A DNA stretch of 64,000 nucleotides, taken from contig NZ_PXNS01000001.1 in assembly GCF_003045775.1 (NCBI RefSeq), positions 948,111 through 1,012,110 of the forward strand, in the 5' to 3' direction. The DNA comes from Halomonas litopenaei. GTDB taxonomy: Bacteria; Pseudomonadota; Gammaproteobacteria; Pseudomonadales; Halomonadaceae. The translations under genes were made by a program, and so were the position numbers. The notes beneath the pieces were generated by a model. It saw only the letters and a list, made by a program, of their open reading frames with translations, was not told where the DNA came from and did no database searches. Positions 28,920-37,742 of this stretch are shown here, one piece after another (the first letter of the stretch is position 1; every line of letters starts with the position of its first letter).

Positions 28920-30821
28920 TCAGTCGACGGGCTTCTCGCCGGAGACCTCCGGCGCCGATTCCGTGCCGTGCTCGCGAAAGGACTGCACCGGCATCTCGCG
29001 GGGGACTTCCCGTGGCGGCTCGGCCGGGGTCGCCGGCGGCGGTGGTGCCTCGGCGACGCGAAGCTCGCCTACCACCGCCGGGGGGCGGGTCTCGCTCGGG
29101 ACCAGCAACAGGCCGGCGCGCCTCAGGGCCCGGCCGATGCTCAGGCTGGAGCTCCAGCGGACCAGCGGAGCGGCCATCACCAGGCCGAGCCACACCGGCG
29201 TCAGCCAGATGAAGAAGCTCGGGGTGAAGGCCCAGGTCACCAGCGCCCACAAGGCGCCGATCAGTGACCATAGCCAGGTGTGGCGAAAGGCTTCCTTCCA
29301 GGGCAGGGCGCGGCCCTCGCGGGACTGTGGATCCCAGGCGACGGTGCGGCCGCTCAGTACCTGAATCACGAAACGACTGTGGAACACCATCATCAGCGGC
29401 GCGATGAGCATGGCAAACAGCGTCTCGAGCAGCATGCTGGCGACGAGCCGGGCCCGTCCGCCATAAGCCTGCGGGTTCTGGATCAGCCCCAGCACCAGCC
29501 CCAGTACCTTGGGCATCAGCAGCATGCCCAGGGTACCGATCAGCAGCGGCATGATCAGGTTGGGTGGGGCGATCGGCCAGTCGGGAAACAGCTGCGAACT
29601 CGAGGTGAAGAAGTTGGTCGGCACCAGCGCCCGGATCAGGGCGTCGATGGTGCTGATCACCAGGATCGCCAGCCACACCAGCGACGACAGGTAGGCGAGG
29701 GCACCGAAGAAGAAGTGCAGACGGCTGAGCACGTGCAGTCCGCGCCCGCCGAGCAGGCGCATATGCTGCAGGTTGCCCTGGACCCAGCGCCGGTCGCGTT
29801 TGGCGTAGTCGAGGATATGACTCGGCATCTCTTCGAAGCTGCCGCCCAGGTCGGTGCGCATGCGCACCTGCCAGCCGGCACGGCGCAGCAGCGCCGCCTC
29901 GACGAAGTCGTGGCTCAGGATATCGCCACCCAGCGGTGGCTTGCCGGGCAGCTCCGGCAGGCCACAGGCATCGGTGAAGGCGTCCACGCGAATGATGGCG
30001 TTGTGGCCGAAGTAGTTGGCCGCGGTGGCGTGCCAGAAGCTCAGACCGCTGGCCAGCATCGGCGAGTAGAGTGCAGCAGCGAACTGGTTGGCGCGGCCAA
30101 ACAGGCTGTCCTGGCGCACTGGAATCGGCACCGTCTGCAACAGGCCAAGGCGCGGGTTGGCCATCATCTCGTCGATCAGCTCGATGACGGTGGTGCCGCT
30201 CATCAGGCTGTCGGCGTCGATCACCAGCATGTAGTCGTAGTGGCTGCCCCAGCGGGTGCAGAAGTCGCCCAGGTTGCCTGCCTTGCGCCCGACGTTACTG
30301 TCACGGTGGCGGTAGTGCAGTTGGCAGTGGCCTTCCAGGCGCTTCTGGAGCTCGGCCATGGCGGCCTTTTCCTCGGCCACCACCTCGTCGTCGGTGCTGT
30401 CGCTGAGCACGAAGGCTTCCACCTCGATGCCTTGCGGCAGGTCATCCAGATCCTTGCAGGTGGCCTCGAGTCCGGCGGCGACTCGCAGCACGTCCTCGTT
30501 GTGGATCGGCATCACCAGGGCGGTGCGGGAGTGGGAGCCTTCGGGCCGCATGGGATAGGAATGGCGCGGCTTCAGGCTCAGCGGGTCACGCCCGGTCAGG
30601 TTGAGCACGAAGCCGATCAGCGCGCTCCAGAAGGCCATGGTGATCCAGCCGAAGGTGATCGCGAACAGGCCGATGATCGCCATCTCGAGCGGACTGATGC
30701 CCTCCACGTAGAGGATCCTGAACATGGTCCAGACCCCCAGCGCCGTGGTGGCGGCAATGGCCAGGCCGACGCCAAGACGTCGCAGGCGTGGCCAGGGTAC
30801 CTCGGGAGTATGAGCGTTCAT
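28920..30821 (-). CDS. opgH: Osmoregulated periplasmic glucan glucosyltransferase OpgH/MdoH
   Basis: 633-aa inner-membrane GT2-family enzyme that polymerises UDP-glucose into the beta-1,2 backbone of periplasmic glucans. Family signatures are present: SDSTDD, VIDADSLMSG (the DxD region), the HDFVEAALLRRAGW acid and the QRRW-type KRDRRWVQGNLQH. Two helices lie at the N-terminus and several follow the catalytic domain. It is much shorter than the 847-aa E. coli protein and starts almost directly with the first helix, so the long cytosolic N-terminal region is absent. Its ATG overlaps the opgG stop (ATGA). Confidence 0.93.
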   Translation of the reverse strand: MNAHTPEVPWPRLRRLGVGLAIAATTALGVWTMFRILYVEGISPLEMAIIGLFAITFGWITMAFWSALIGFVLNLTGRDPLSLKPRHSYPMRPEGSHSRTALVMPIHNEDVLRVAAGLEATCKDLDDLPQGIEVEAFVLSDSTDDEVVAEEKAAMAELQKRLEGHCQLHYRHRDSNVGRKAGNLGDFCTRWGSHYDYMLVIDADSLMSGTTVIELIDEMMANPRLGLLQTVPIPVRQDSLFGRANQFAAALYSPMLASGLSFWHATAANYFGHNAIIRVDAFTDACGLPELPGKPPLGGDILSHDFVEAALLRRAGWQVRMRTDLGGSFEEMPSHILDYAKRDRRWVQGNLQHMRLLGGRGLHVLSRLHFFFGALAYLSSLVWLAILVISTIDALIRALVPTNFFTSSSQLFPDWPIAPPNLIMPLLIGTLGMLLMPKVLGLVLGLIQNPQAYGGRARLVASMLLETLFAMLIAPLMMVFHSRFVIQVLSGRTVAWDPQSREGRALPWKEAFRHTWLWSLIGALWALVTWAFTPSFFIWLTPVWLGLVMAAPLVRWSSSLSIGRALRRAGLLLVPSETRPPAVVGELRVAEAPPPPATPAEPPREVPREMPVQSFREHGTESAPEVSGEKPVD

Positions 30822-32407
30822 CAGGGGCTCCAGATGCTGTTCCAGGTTTCGCTCAGGCGCTCGCCACGAAGCATGAGGGTCAGGCGGATATCAGCGGGCT
30901 GGTCGCCGTCGGGCAGCAGCGTGAAGCTGGCGCGCCAGGTGTCGTTGTCGGGCAGCGGTGTGACCTTGGCCTCGGCGGTCTCGCCGCTGGAGGTGGTCAG
31001 GGTCATCTCGACCGGTTGGCTGGCATCGAGTCCCTCGAGCTCACCGCCGCGGAAGTCGATGATGAACTGGCGCAGGCGCTCGTCGGGGGGATCGCTCTGT
31101 CCCGGCACACCGCCCCAGCCCTGGCGCGAACGCACCACACGAGCCAGCGGCTCGGCCGTGGGGGTGTCGCCGAAGGTCCAGGTACGATAGCGATAGGTGC
31201 GGGAGTCGCCGGCCATCAGCGGGGTGGCGGGCACCCAGTAGGCGGTGATGTTGTCGTGAGCCTCGCTGTCGGTGGGGATCTCCACCAGCTCGACATGGCC
31301 TTCACCCCACTCGCCCTGGGGTTCGACCCACTGACTGGGGCGACGCTCGTAGCGGGCCTCCATGTCCAGGTAGGCGTTGAAGTGCTGGGGCCGCTGGACC
31401 AGGCCATAGCCCTTGGGCGAGGTGTCCTGCAGCCCGGAGATCTGCAGGCTTTCGGGGTTTTCCAGCACGCGCCATGTCCACTCGCCGGTGCTGGTGGCCA
31501 TCAGCAGGCCGCTGGAGTCATGTACCCGGATGCGGTAGTCGTCCTCCTGGCGGCGATCCATCTCGCCATGCAGGAACATGCTGGTCAGCGGTGCGACGCC
31601 GAGCTTCTCGACGTCTTCCCTGGCAAACAGGCGTGCCTCGGTGTCGACCTGGGTGCGCTTGCCCGGGGCGATGTCGAAGCGGTAGGCGCCGGCCAGAGAC
31701 GGGCTGTCCAGCAGCGCCAGCACGGTCATGTGGGTATCGCCGGGCTGCGGCTTGACCAGCCAGTATTCACGAAAGGCGGGAAACTCCTCGCCCTGGGGCA
31801 GGGCGGTGTCGATGGCCAGGCCACGGGCCGACAGGCCGTAGCCCTGGTCGCGGCCGACCAGGCGGAAGTAGGACGCGCCCAGAAATACCGCGAACTCATC
31901 CTTGTAGTCGGCGCGGTTGAGCGGGTAGTGCAGGCGAAAGCCGGCATAGCCGAGCCCACTCAGGTCGAGCTCGGCGAGGTCGGCGGCATCGTCGTCGTAG
32001 CGAAAGCGCTCAGGCTCGAAGGGCAGCGAGCGTACCTCGCCATCCTCCAGCAGGTGGATATCCACCGGCTGGTCATACAGAAAGCCTGGGTGGAAGAGCT
32101 CAACCTCGAAATCGCCATCATCCTTCCACAGTGCCCGCTCATCGCGGTAGCGAATCTGTCGGTAGCGGTCGTAGTCCATCTCGGTGAGGGCCTCGGGCAG
32201 CTCGGCAGAGGCCTCTTCATAGGGGGACGCGGCCAGTTCCTTGGCCCGGTTCGTGACCTGTTCGAACAGCGCGCCGGTCTCGACGGCCATGGCCGGCGTC
32301 GTCAATGCGGCGCTGGTGATGACGCCGACGAAGGCGAGCGCCAGGTTGCGCGAGCCAGGTCGCCGCCGTGCAAGGGTGTGTCGTGCTCGAGATATTGCCG
32401 TGTCCAA
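30821..32407 (-). CDS. opgG: Periplasmic glucan biosynthesis protein OpgG/MdoG
   Basis: 528-aa periplasmic protein needed for glucan branching or release. A signal peptide is visible (NLALAFVGVITSAALTTPAMA, cleavage near residue 41). The mature region has OpgG features, such as YRQIRYRDERALWKDD, FLGASYFRLVGRDQGYGLSARGLA cut into its FRLV and YGLSARG motifs, and the GDSRTYRYRTWTFG stretch near the second domain. The start is TTG at 32407, supported by AAGGAGA seven bases upstream. It is coupled to opgH. Four 12-bp repeats occur about 100 bases upstream. Confidence 0.93.
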   Translation of the reverse strand: MDTAISRARHTLARRRPGSRNLALAFVGVITSAALTTPAMAVETGALFEQVTNRAKELAASPYEEASAELPEALTEMDYDRYRQIRYRDERALWKDDGDFEVELFHPGFLYDQPVDIHLLEDGEVRSLPFEPERFRYDDDAADLAELDLSGLGYAGFRLHYPLNRADYKDEFAVFLGASYFRLVGRDQGYGLSARGLAIDTALPQGEEFPAFREYWLVKPQPGDTHMTVLALLDSPSLAGAYRFDIAPGKRTQVDTEARLFAREDVEKLGVAPLTSMFLHGEMDRRQEDDYRIRVHDSSGLLMATSTGEWTWRVLENPESLQISGLQDTSPKGYGLVQRPQHFNAYLDMEARYERRPSQWVEPQGEWGEGHVELVEIPTDSEAHDNITAYWVPATPLMAGDSRTYRYRTWTFGDTPTAEPLARVVRSRQGWGGVPGQSDPPDERLRQFIIDFRGGELEGLDASQPVEMTLTTSSGETAEAKVTPLPDNDTWRASFTLLPDGDQPADIRLTLMLRGERLSETWNSIWSP

Positions 32408-32770
32408 GTGCGCTCTCCTTGCGAGCGGACGAACGCCCGGTGGCTCGGGGTCGCCCGCTGGGGGTGTAGGGGATCCTTCTGCCGTTCACATCGATGGCAT
32501 GTTCTATGCGACCTTCTATGCCACTTTCTATGTCGCTTTCTATGCCAAATCGAGCCAGTCTTTAATCTAGCCTATTGGCCGAGACAAAAGTTGCAATAGA
32601 TGTCAGCGGAGTGCATTTGAGGATTTGTGCCAGTTCGGGTTCCGTGTCGCCGATTAGCGACGGTGTCGGGGTGGGCAGGTTACTGAGCGGTAACGTTCAG
32701 GTGGCCAAGAGCGAACGACTGGGAGTCCAGGAAGGGAGGTTGCATGTTTGGGGGAAGAGTCTTGCCGCGC
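32408..32770. promoter_or_regulatory. opgGH leader and promoter region
   Basis: These 363 bases have no credible gene. They contain the opgG Shine-Dalgarno, the four 12-bp repeats at 32501-32548 and, beyond them, moderately AT-rich sequence that probably holds the opgG promoter on the minus strand. A plus-strand frame across the repeats reads as iterated FYAT-type residues and is considered noncoding. Confidence 0.5.
32501..32548. repeat. Four 12-bp direct repeats upstream of opgG
   Basis: Four consecutive units share the core TTCTATG with a variable pentamer: 32501-32512, 32513-32524, 32525-32536 and 32537-32548. The position between promoter region and opgG suggests a regulator array or slipped-strand tract. 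Confidence 0.75.
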
Positions 32771-33127
32771 CTACCATAGCCAGCTGGATGGCCTGGGCGG
32801 CGGCAGGCGCTGGTGCAGGGCACGCCAGCCGACGATGCAGCGGATCACGAACCAGGCGGTGACCAGCAGTGGGGGCAGTGCCAGGCCGATGATCAGCACC
32901 GACAGTACCACCGCGGCGACCATGTAGAGCAGGCCGATCCAGAAGGTGCTGATCAGAAACTGGTAGTGGGCACGCAGCCAGGGGGCGGCGTCGGTGCGAT
33001 AGACGTAGGCGACGACCAGCGCGATCAACAGTGTCACGAATCCGCTCACCAGCCCTGCCAGGTAGAGCAGATAGAGGACGTGGCCGACGCGAGTCTCCGG
33101 CGGCGGTGACACTGACGCTGTCGTCAC
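32771..33127 (-). CDS. DUF4870-like small membrane protein (copy A)
   Basis: 118-aa protein with three or four hydrophobic helices and the signature Y-x-F-L-I-S-T-F-W-I-G-L-L-Y region shared with the DUF4870/Tic20-like family. It is a paralogue of the gene at 34067, with the same AYVYR, STFWIGLLY and IRC motifs. The start is GTG at 33127, behind GAGG, overlapping the acyltransferase stop by four bases. Function is unknown; the operon links it to lipid A or envelope lipid work. Confidence 0.78.
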   Translation of the reverse strand: MTTASVSPPPETRVGHVLYLLYLAGLVSGFVTLLIALVVAYVYRTDAAPWLRAHYQFLISTFWIGLLYMVAAVVLSVLIIGLALPPLLVTAWFVIRCIVGWRALHQRLPPPRPSSWLW

Positions 33128-34065
33128 TTCATGTTCCTCGAGCTGTAGAGGCGGTAACGGCGGAAGTCGGGATCGCCACGTTGTTCTTCCAGGGTCTTGG
33201 TGTAGCGCTTGTATTCCCACTGGTACTGGGCCGGGTCGAGTGCGATCACCGCCTCGATGCTGGCATTGACCCCGCTGCAGGAGATGGTCTCGTCTTCATC
33301 GTAGACGCGCTCGTCGGCGGCCAGGAAGTACAGCGCGAAGCCCCGCCCGGGACGGCGCAGAGCGACGCCGGTCACGACCCTTGCATTGGTGCGCGACACC
33401 AGCTTGGGCAACAGGGTGGCAGTGTAGGCGGGGCGCTCGAAGAAGGGCGCGAAAACGCCGCTGCCCCAGCTGGGTTCCTGATCGGGCAGGATGCCGACGG
33501 CCTCGGATCGCTTGAGCGCCTTGAGCAGCGCCGCCACGCCTCGGGGGTTGGTCGGCACCAGGCTGGCGCCGCAGCGCTCGCGCCCGGCGCGGATGATCGG
33601 GTCCAGCGGTGCCAGCTTGGGCGGCTCGTACATGGCGGTGAAGGGGAAGTGGCTCGACAGCCAGAAGTTCAGCACCTCCCAGTTGCCGAAGTGAGGCGCC
33701 AGGATGATCACGCCCTTGCCCTCGGCGCGGGCATCATCCAGCAGTTCGCGGCCATGTACCTCGACGATGCTGTCGGCCACTCGGTCGGGGTCGCCCTGCC
33801 AGGCAAAGCCGAGTTCCAGCATGGTGGCGGTGGAATGCTTGAGGCTTTCGCGCCCCAGGGTGGCGCGACGGGCCTCGGTAAGGTCGGGATAGACCACTTC
33901 CAGGTTGAGCCTGGTCACCGCGCGTTCGCGCTTGAGCAGGGGGTAGGCCACATTGACCAGGGCGACGCTGAGTCGCCACAGGGTCGTCGGTGACAGACGC
34001 GACAGTATCCGCCACAGGCGTGATATCGCGGTAGCCTGGAGTCGCTGTTGCCAGGGGACGTTCAT
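33124..34065 (-). CDS. Lipid A lauroyl/lysophospholipid acyltransferase (LpxL/HtrB family)
   Basis: 313-aa inner-membrane-associated acyltransferase. The catalytic H-x4-E/D motif is APHFGNWE (H125 to E130), followed by the MYEPPKLAPLD segment and the GILPDQEPSWGSGVFAPFF block, typical of LpxL-like enzymes that add a secondary acyl chain to Kdo-lipid IVA. Length is normal. It lies one base after one DUF4870-like gene and overlaps another by four bases, so all three form one operon. Whether it is LpxL- or LpxM-like cannot be decided here. Confidence 0.9.
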   Translation of the reverse strand: MNVPWQQRLQATAISRLWRILSRLSPTTLWRLSVALVNVAYPLLKRERAVTRLNLEVVYPDLTEARRATLGRESLKHSTATMLELGFAWQGDPDRVADSIVEVHGRELLDDARAEGKGVIILAPHFGNWEVLNFWLSSHFPFTAMYEPPKLAPLDPIIRAGRERCGASLVPTNPRGVAALLKALKRSEAVGILPDQEPSWGSGVFAPFFERPAYTATLLPKLVSRTNARVVTGVALRRPGRGFALYFLAADERVYDEDETISCSGVNASIEAVIALDPAQYQWEYKRYTKTLEEQRGDPDFRRYRLYSSRNMK

Positions 34066-34066
34066 A

Positions 34067-34459
34067 TCAGATCAACCAACTTTCCACATTGTCCGGAGCG
34101 CGCTTTTCCTGCAGTGCCTTGAAGCCTTTGACGCAGCGCACGATCAACCACACCGCCAGGGCCAGCAGCAGCGGCAGGCCGATCACGATCAAGGTCAGGA
34201 TCGACGCCACGATGCCGTAGAGCAGGCCTATCCAGAAGGTACGGATCTGGTAGCGATAGTGCTCGTCTAGCCACTCGGGGCCCTTGCCACGGTAGACGTA
34301 GGCGATGATCACCCCTATCACCGCGGTGAAGCCGGTGACCAGGTTGGCCAGCAGCAGCGCGTAGCCCACCAGCGACATGGTGGTGTCGGCGGGGGGCGTG
34401 TCGCCAGGTGAGGGAGGCTCGACAGTGGGTCGTTGAGGCGTAAGGTCGTGTTGGCTCAT
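34067..34459 (-). CDS. DUF4870-like small membrane protein (copy B)
   Basis: 130-aa protein with a Pro/Thr-rich hydrophilic N-terminus of about 28 residues and then hydrophobic helices. YAYVYRGKGPEW, the RTFWIGLLYGIVAS helix and LIVRCVKGFKAL match DUF4870/Tic20-like proteins and the downstream paralogue. It is the first gene of a three-gene operon around the acyltransferase. Function is unknown. The two copies differ mainly at the N-terminus. Confidence 0.78.
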   Translation of the reverse strand: MSQHDLTPQRPTVEPPSPGDTPPADTTMSLVGYALLLANLVTGFTAVIGVIIAYVYRGKGPEWLDEHYRYQIRTFWIGLLYGIVASILTLIVIGLPLLLALAVWLIVRCVKGFKALQEKRAPDNVESWLI

Positions 34460-34557
34460 CCATGGTCCCTTGGGTGCATGTCATACGGCCCCGTTATCAT
34501 ACCCAGCCTGTGCCGCATTGCCATGACAGGCGAAGCGACCCGCAGGGACGACCGACG

Positions 34558-34944
34558 TTACTCCTGTTTGAGCGGACGGCTGATCTCCAGCAGGTTGCCG
34601 TCCGGGTCGCGAAGATACAGCGACTCGATCTTGCCGGTGGCACCCTGACGTTCCACGGGGCCCAGTTCCACCTCGACCGACAGGGCATCGAGGTGAGCCT
34701 TCACCTCAGCCAGCGGCAGATGGCTCTTGAAACAGACGTCGAGGCTGCCTGGGGTAGGGGTGGCGGCCCTGGGGGTCACGTCGGTGGCGGTCCAGTGCAG
34801 GCGCAGGGCCAGCTCGCCGAGCATCAGGTCGACCCGCTCGGTATCGCGATAGCGGACGTCCAGGCCCAGAACGCGGGTGTAGAAGTCCACGGCGCGGGAA
34901 ATATCGGTCACGGTGATGACCAGGTGATCTAGACCTGACAGCAT
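34558..34944 (-). CDS. VOC superfamily (glyoxalase/bleomycin-resistance-like) protein
   Basis: 128-aa single-domain metalloprotein of the vicinal oxygen chelate fold. It begins LDHLVITVTD, where the His is a probable metal ligand, and contains FYTRVLGLDV and the C-terminal LYLRDPDGNLLEIS with the family acidic ligand. The ATG at 34944 is preferred, behind GAGAGAGG, over one 22 codons upstream. Substrate unknown; such proteins act in detoxification or dioxygenase-type chemistry. Confidence 0.86.
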   Translation of the reverse strand: MLSGLDHLVITVTDISRAVDFYTRVLGLDVRYRDTERVDLMLGELALRLHWTATDVTPRAATPTPGSLDVCFKSHLPLAEVKAHLDALSVEVELGPVERQGATGKIESLYLRDPDGNLLEISRPLKQE

Positions 34945-34985
34945 GCCTCTCTCCACAAATGATCCAAGTCCCAGAGAATACGACG

Positions 34986-35624
34986 ATGCCAAGCTGTCCG
35001 CTATGCGCAAACCCGACGACGCACCACTTTCATGCGGACGGGCGCCGCGACTATTTTCGCTGTTCGGTATGTGACCTGGTGGCGGTGCCTCCCGAGCAGC
35101 GACTGGGACCGCAGGCCGAGAAGGCGGTCTACGATCAGCACGACAACCGCCCGGATGATCCCGGCTACCGTCGTTTTCTGGGGCGCCTGTTTGATCCCCT
35201 GAGCGAGCGTCTGTCGCCGGGTGCCGAGGGGCTCGATTTCGGTGCGGGGCCCGGTCCGACGCTGTCGCTGATGTTCGAGGAGGCGGGGTTTGCCACTCGG
35301 ATCCATGATCCCTACTACCATCCCGCGCCGGAGAACCTGAAGCGGTATTACGATTTCATCACCGCCACCGAGGTGGTCGAGCACCTGTTCGCGCCCGGCC
35401 CGGTGCTGTTTGCGCTGGCGCGACAACTGCGACCCGGTGGCTGGCTGGGGCTGATGACCAAGCGCACGCCGGAGGACTTTGCCCGCTGGCACTATATTCG
35501 TGATCCCACCCATGTGGTGTTCTTCAGCGAGACGAGCTTTCGCTGGTTGGCCGAGGCACTTGGCATGAGTGTCGACTTCCCCGCGGCCGATGTGGTTCTG
35601 ATGCGCCGTGACACGAGTCACTGA
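34986..35624 (+). CDS. SAM-dependent methyltransferase with N-terminal zinc ribbon
   Basis: 212-aa class I methyltransferase. Two C-x2-C pairs, CPLC (residues 4-7) and CSVC, form a probable zinc ribbon at the N-terminus. The SAM site is LDFGAGPGPTLSL, and the TATEVVEHL segment is motif II-like. The start at 34986 (MPSCPLC) places the ribbon at the very beginning and has AGAG upstream; an ATG nine codons earlier has no Shine-Dalgarno. The substrate is unknown; similar zinc-ribbon methyltransferases modify small molecules or rRNA. It is divergent from the VOC gene. Confidence 0.78.
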   Translation: MPSCPLCANPTTHHFHADGRRDYFRCSVCDLVAVPPEQRLGPQAEKAVYDQHDNRPDDPGYRRFLGRLFDPLSERLSPGAEGLDFGAGPGPTLSLMFEEAGFATRIHDPYYHPAPENLKRYYDFITATEVVEHLFAPGPVLFALARQLRPGGWLGLMTKRTPEDFARWHYIRDPTHVVFFSETSFRWLAEALGMSVDFPAADVVLMRRDTSH

Positions 35625-35687
35625 GGCCGGATTTATGCTTGACCAACAATGCGTTACAGATGCATGGGTGACGCCGTTCGAAAGACA

Positions 35688-35714
35688 TTGACAGGCGCGA
35701 AAAGGGGGGTATAT
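35688..35714 (+). promoter_or_regulatory. Possible sigma-70 promoter for the MFS gene
   Basis: A consensus -35 TTGACA (35688-35693) is followed after 15 bases by TATATT (35709-35714). The spacing is short but tolerable, and the site is about 110 bases before the MFS start. Confidence 0.4.
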
Positions 35715-35822
35715 TCGCCGCCCAAGAGTCGTCGATACGCACCGCGACGGACGGACTCGAAACATCAACACCCACCCGCCGCCGCCGTCCGCGTCGTCCG
35801 CATCCCTGGAGCCCGACTCCTC

Positions 35823-37313
35823 ATGTCTCCCCAACTCCTGGCCATGGCCCTGCCCCCCGTTCTGGGGCTATTCATTCTGGGCATCGGCAACGGTTTTCTG
35901 TCTTCGCTTATCACCCTGCGCCTGGACGCCGCCGGTGAATCGCCGGTGGTCATCGGCTGGGTCTCCGGCGCCTACTTCATCGGTCTTGGCCTGGGTGCCC
36001 TGTTCAACGACCGGCTGCTGCTCGCCATCGGCCATATTCGTGCCTACGGCAGCTTCGCCTCGCTGGTGGCGGTGACGGTGTTGCTGCAGGGGCTGATCCT
36101 GGATCCGGTGGCCTGGTTCGGCCTGCGTCTGATCGGTGGCTGGGCCACGGTCGGGGTCTTCCTGGTGATCGAGAGCTGGCTGCTGGCCTCCGGAGACTCC
36201 AAGGTGCGCGGGCGTCTGCTGGCGCTGTACATGATCGCCCTGTACGGCTCAGGTGTGCTCGGTCAGCTGCTTTTGGGCATCACCCAGAATATGGGCGAAA
36301 CGGCCCCCTTCATGGTCATCGGTGCCCTGGCCTCGCTGTCGGTGCTGCCGATGGCGATGATTCCGCGGGTCACGCCACTGCTCGACAAGGTCGAGCCGCT
36401 GTCGCCGCTGCGCCTGATGATCCTCACCCCCACCGGGGTGGTGGGGGCCTTCGGTTCCGGCATGCTGGCGGCTGCGGTGTACGCCCTGATGCCGCTGTAT
36501 CTGCAGCGTACCGGCTTTGATCTGGCCGAGGTCGGCCAGCTGATGGCGATAACGGTACTCGGCGCCATGCTGCTGCAGTATCCGGTGGGCCGCTGGTCGG
36601 ATCGTCACGACCGCCAGCTGGTGCTGATCCTGATCGGTCTGTTCTGCCTGGCCATCTCGCTGGCGGTGCTGCTGCTGCCGTTGCCGAGCTGGGGGCTGGC
36701 CGCGCTGCTGTTCCTGCTGGGCGGTGGCGTCTTCTCGTTGTATCCGGTCTCGGTCAGCCACTCGGCGGACCGTGCACCCGCCGGCGCCCTGGTGCCCATG
36801 AGTCAGGGCCTTTTGCTGATCAGCGCGCTTGGCTCCTCGGTCAGTCCGCCGCTGGTCAGCCCGGTAATGGCGGCGCTTGGCGATACCGCCCTGTTCATGG
36901 CCTTCGGCGCCCTCGGTGGCGCCCTGGTGCTGTTCTTCGCCTGGCGTCGCCTGGTGCGTCCGGCGCCGGTGCCGGTGGTGCCGTTCTCCCCGGCGACGCC
37001 GTTGTCGTCGGTGGGTGCGGAATTCGTGGTCACCGACGAGTGGGTGGCGGGCGCCAAGGAGCACGAGCATATGGAAGACCTGTCCGACGTGGTGCCGGAC
37101 GTGGACGTGGCCGAGCCCATGGTGGGGCCGCCAGCGGAAGAAGGTCAGTACGTGCCTTATTTCGATGAAGACGGCTACCACGATGGCGTGCTGGAGGTGA
37201 ACCATCACGAGTCTGATGAAGACGCCGCCGCTATCGAGCCAACGCCCGTCGAACCCGGCTGGGAGCAGGAGTCGCCGTCGGCGGCTGAGCCGGGCGAGGC
37301 ACCCAAGGGCTGA
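35823..37313 (+). CDS. MFS transporter (YcaD-like) with acidic C-terminal tail
   Basis: 496-aa inner-membrane permease with twelve predicted helices in the first 385 residues. The ESWLLA stretch and the central SDRHDRQLVL loop fit MFS proteins of the YcaD type. An unusual hydrophilic, acidic tail of roughly 110 residues follows, containing many D/E and a SxE-rich end, and no helix. The ATG at 35823 is chosen because earlier in-frame starts fall before the first helix and have no ribosome site. Substrate unknown. Confidence 0.87.
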   Translation: MSPQLLAMALPPVLGLFILGIGNGFLSSLITLRLDAAGESPVVIGWVSGAYFIGLGLGALFNDRLLLAIGHIRAYGSFASLVAVTVLLQGLILDPVAWFGLRLIGGWATVGVFLVIESWLLASGDSKVRGRLLALYMIALYGSGVLGQLLLGITQNMGETAPFMVIGALASLSVLPMAMIPRVTPLLDKVEPLSPLRLMILTPTGVVGAFGSGMLAAAVYALMPLYLQRTGFDLAEVGQLMAITVLGAMLLQYPVGRWSDRHDRQLVLILIGLFCLAISLAVLLLPLPSWGLAALLFLLGGGVFSLYPVSVSHSADRAPAGALVPMSQGLLLISALGSSVSPPLVSPVMAALGDTALFMAFGALGGALVLFFAWRRLVRPAPVPVVPFSPATPLSSVGAEFVVTDEWVAGAKEHEHMEDLSDVVPDVDVAEPMVGPPAEEGQYVPYFDEDGYHDGVLEVNHHESDEDAAAIEPTPVEPGWEQESPSAAEPGEAPKG

Positions 37314-37414
37314 TCAACGTGGCCGGCGAACTTGTCCCTTTGGGTCGCCGTGGGCGGCCCAGACCTGGCCAGAGGCGCCGGCCTGAGCGGTCAACATGTG
37401 GCAGACAGTGGGCC

Positions 37415-37567
37415 TCAGTTCGGTCCGAACAGCAGCTTGAACAGCGCACGACGTACCGCGGGTGTCGCCTGCTGGCGGGCGTAGGCCAGCAGCACGTCGT
37501 GATGGTTGGGGTGACGGGCGTTCTGTACCAGGATCTGACGAGCTTGCTGTAGCTGGGTGGCCGACAT
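37415..37567 (-). CDS. Conserved small hypothetical protein (50 aa)
   Basis: A 50-residue frame starting at 37567 with GGAGGG before the ATG. It begins SATQLQQARQILVQNA and ends in ALFKLLFGPN, predicted mostly alpha-helical with no membrane segment. The strong Shine-Dalgarno and the start spacing support a real gene, but no domain is recognised. It stands alone between the MFS gene and rarA. Confidence 0.55.
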   Translation of the reverse strand: MSATQLQQARQILVQNARHPNHHDVLLAYARQQATPAVRRALFKLLFGPN

Positions 37568-37742
37568 GACAGTCCCTCCGGAGCATCGGGTGCCCACCAT
37601 GGGCACTTGAGTCCCACAGTAGTCGCGGTCCTGGCTCGCTCCTTACGATACGTGGTTGTGCTGCAGCGGCCTATTTCCTTCCCACGTCGAAGACCGATGG
37701 TTTTTCTCAAGTGGTATCTGCGCTGCCACCTCCGCTGCTATC

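Noticed and set aside
32575..32862. A 95-codon plus-strand frame upstream of opgG
   Set aside because: It overlaps the end of the DUF4870-like gene, has no ribosome site and low-complexity residues.
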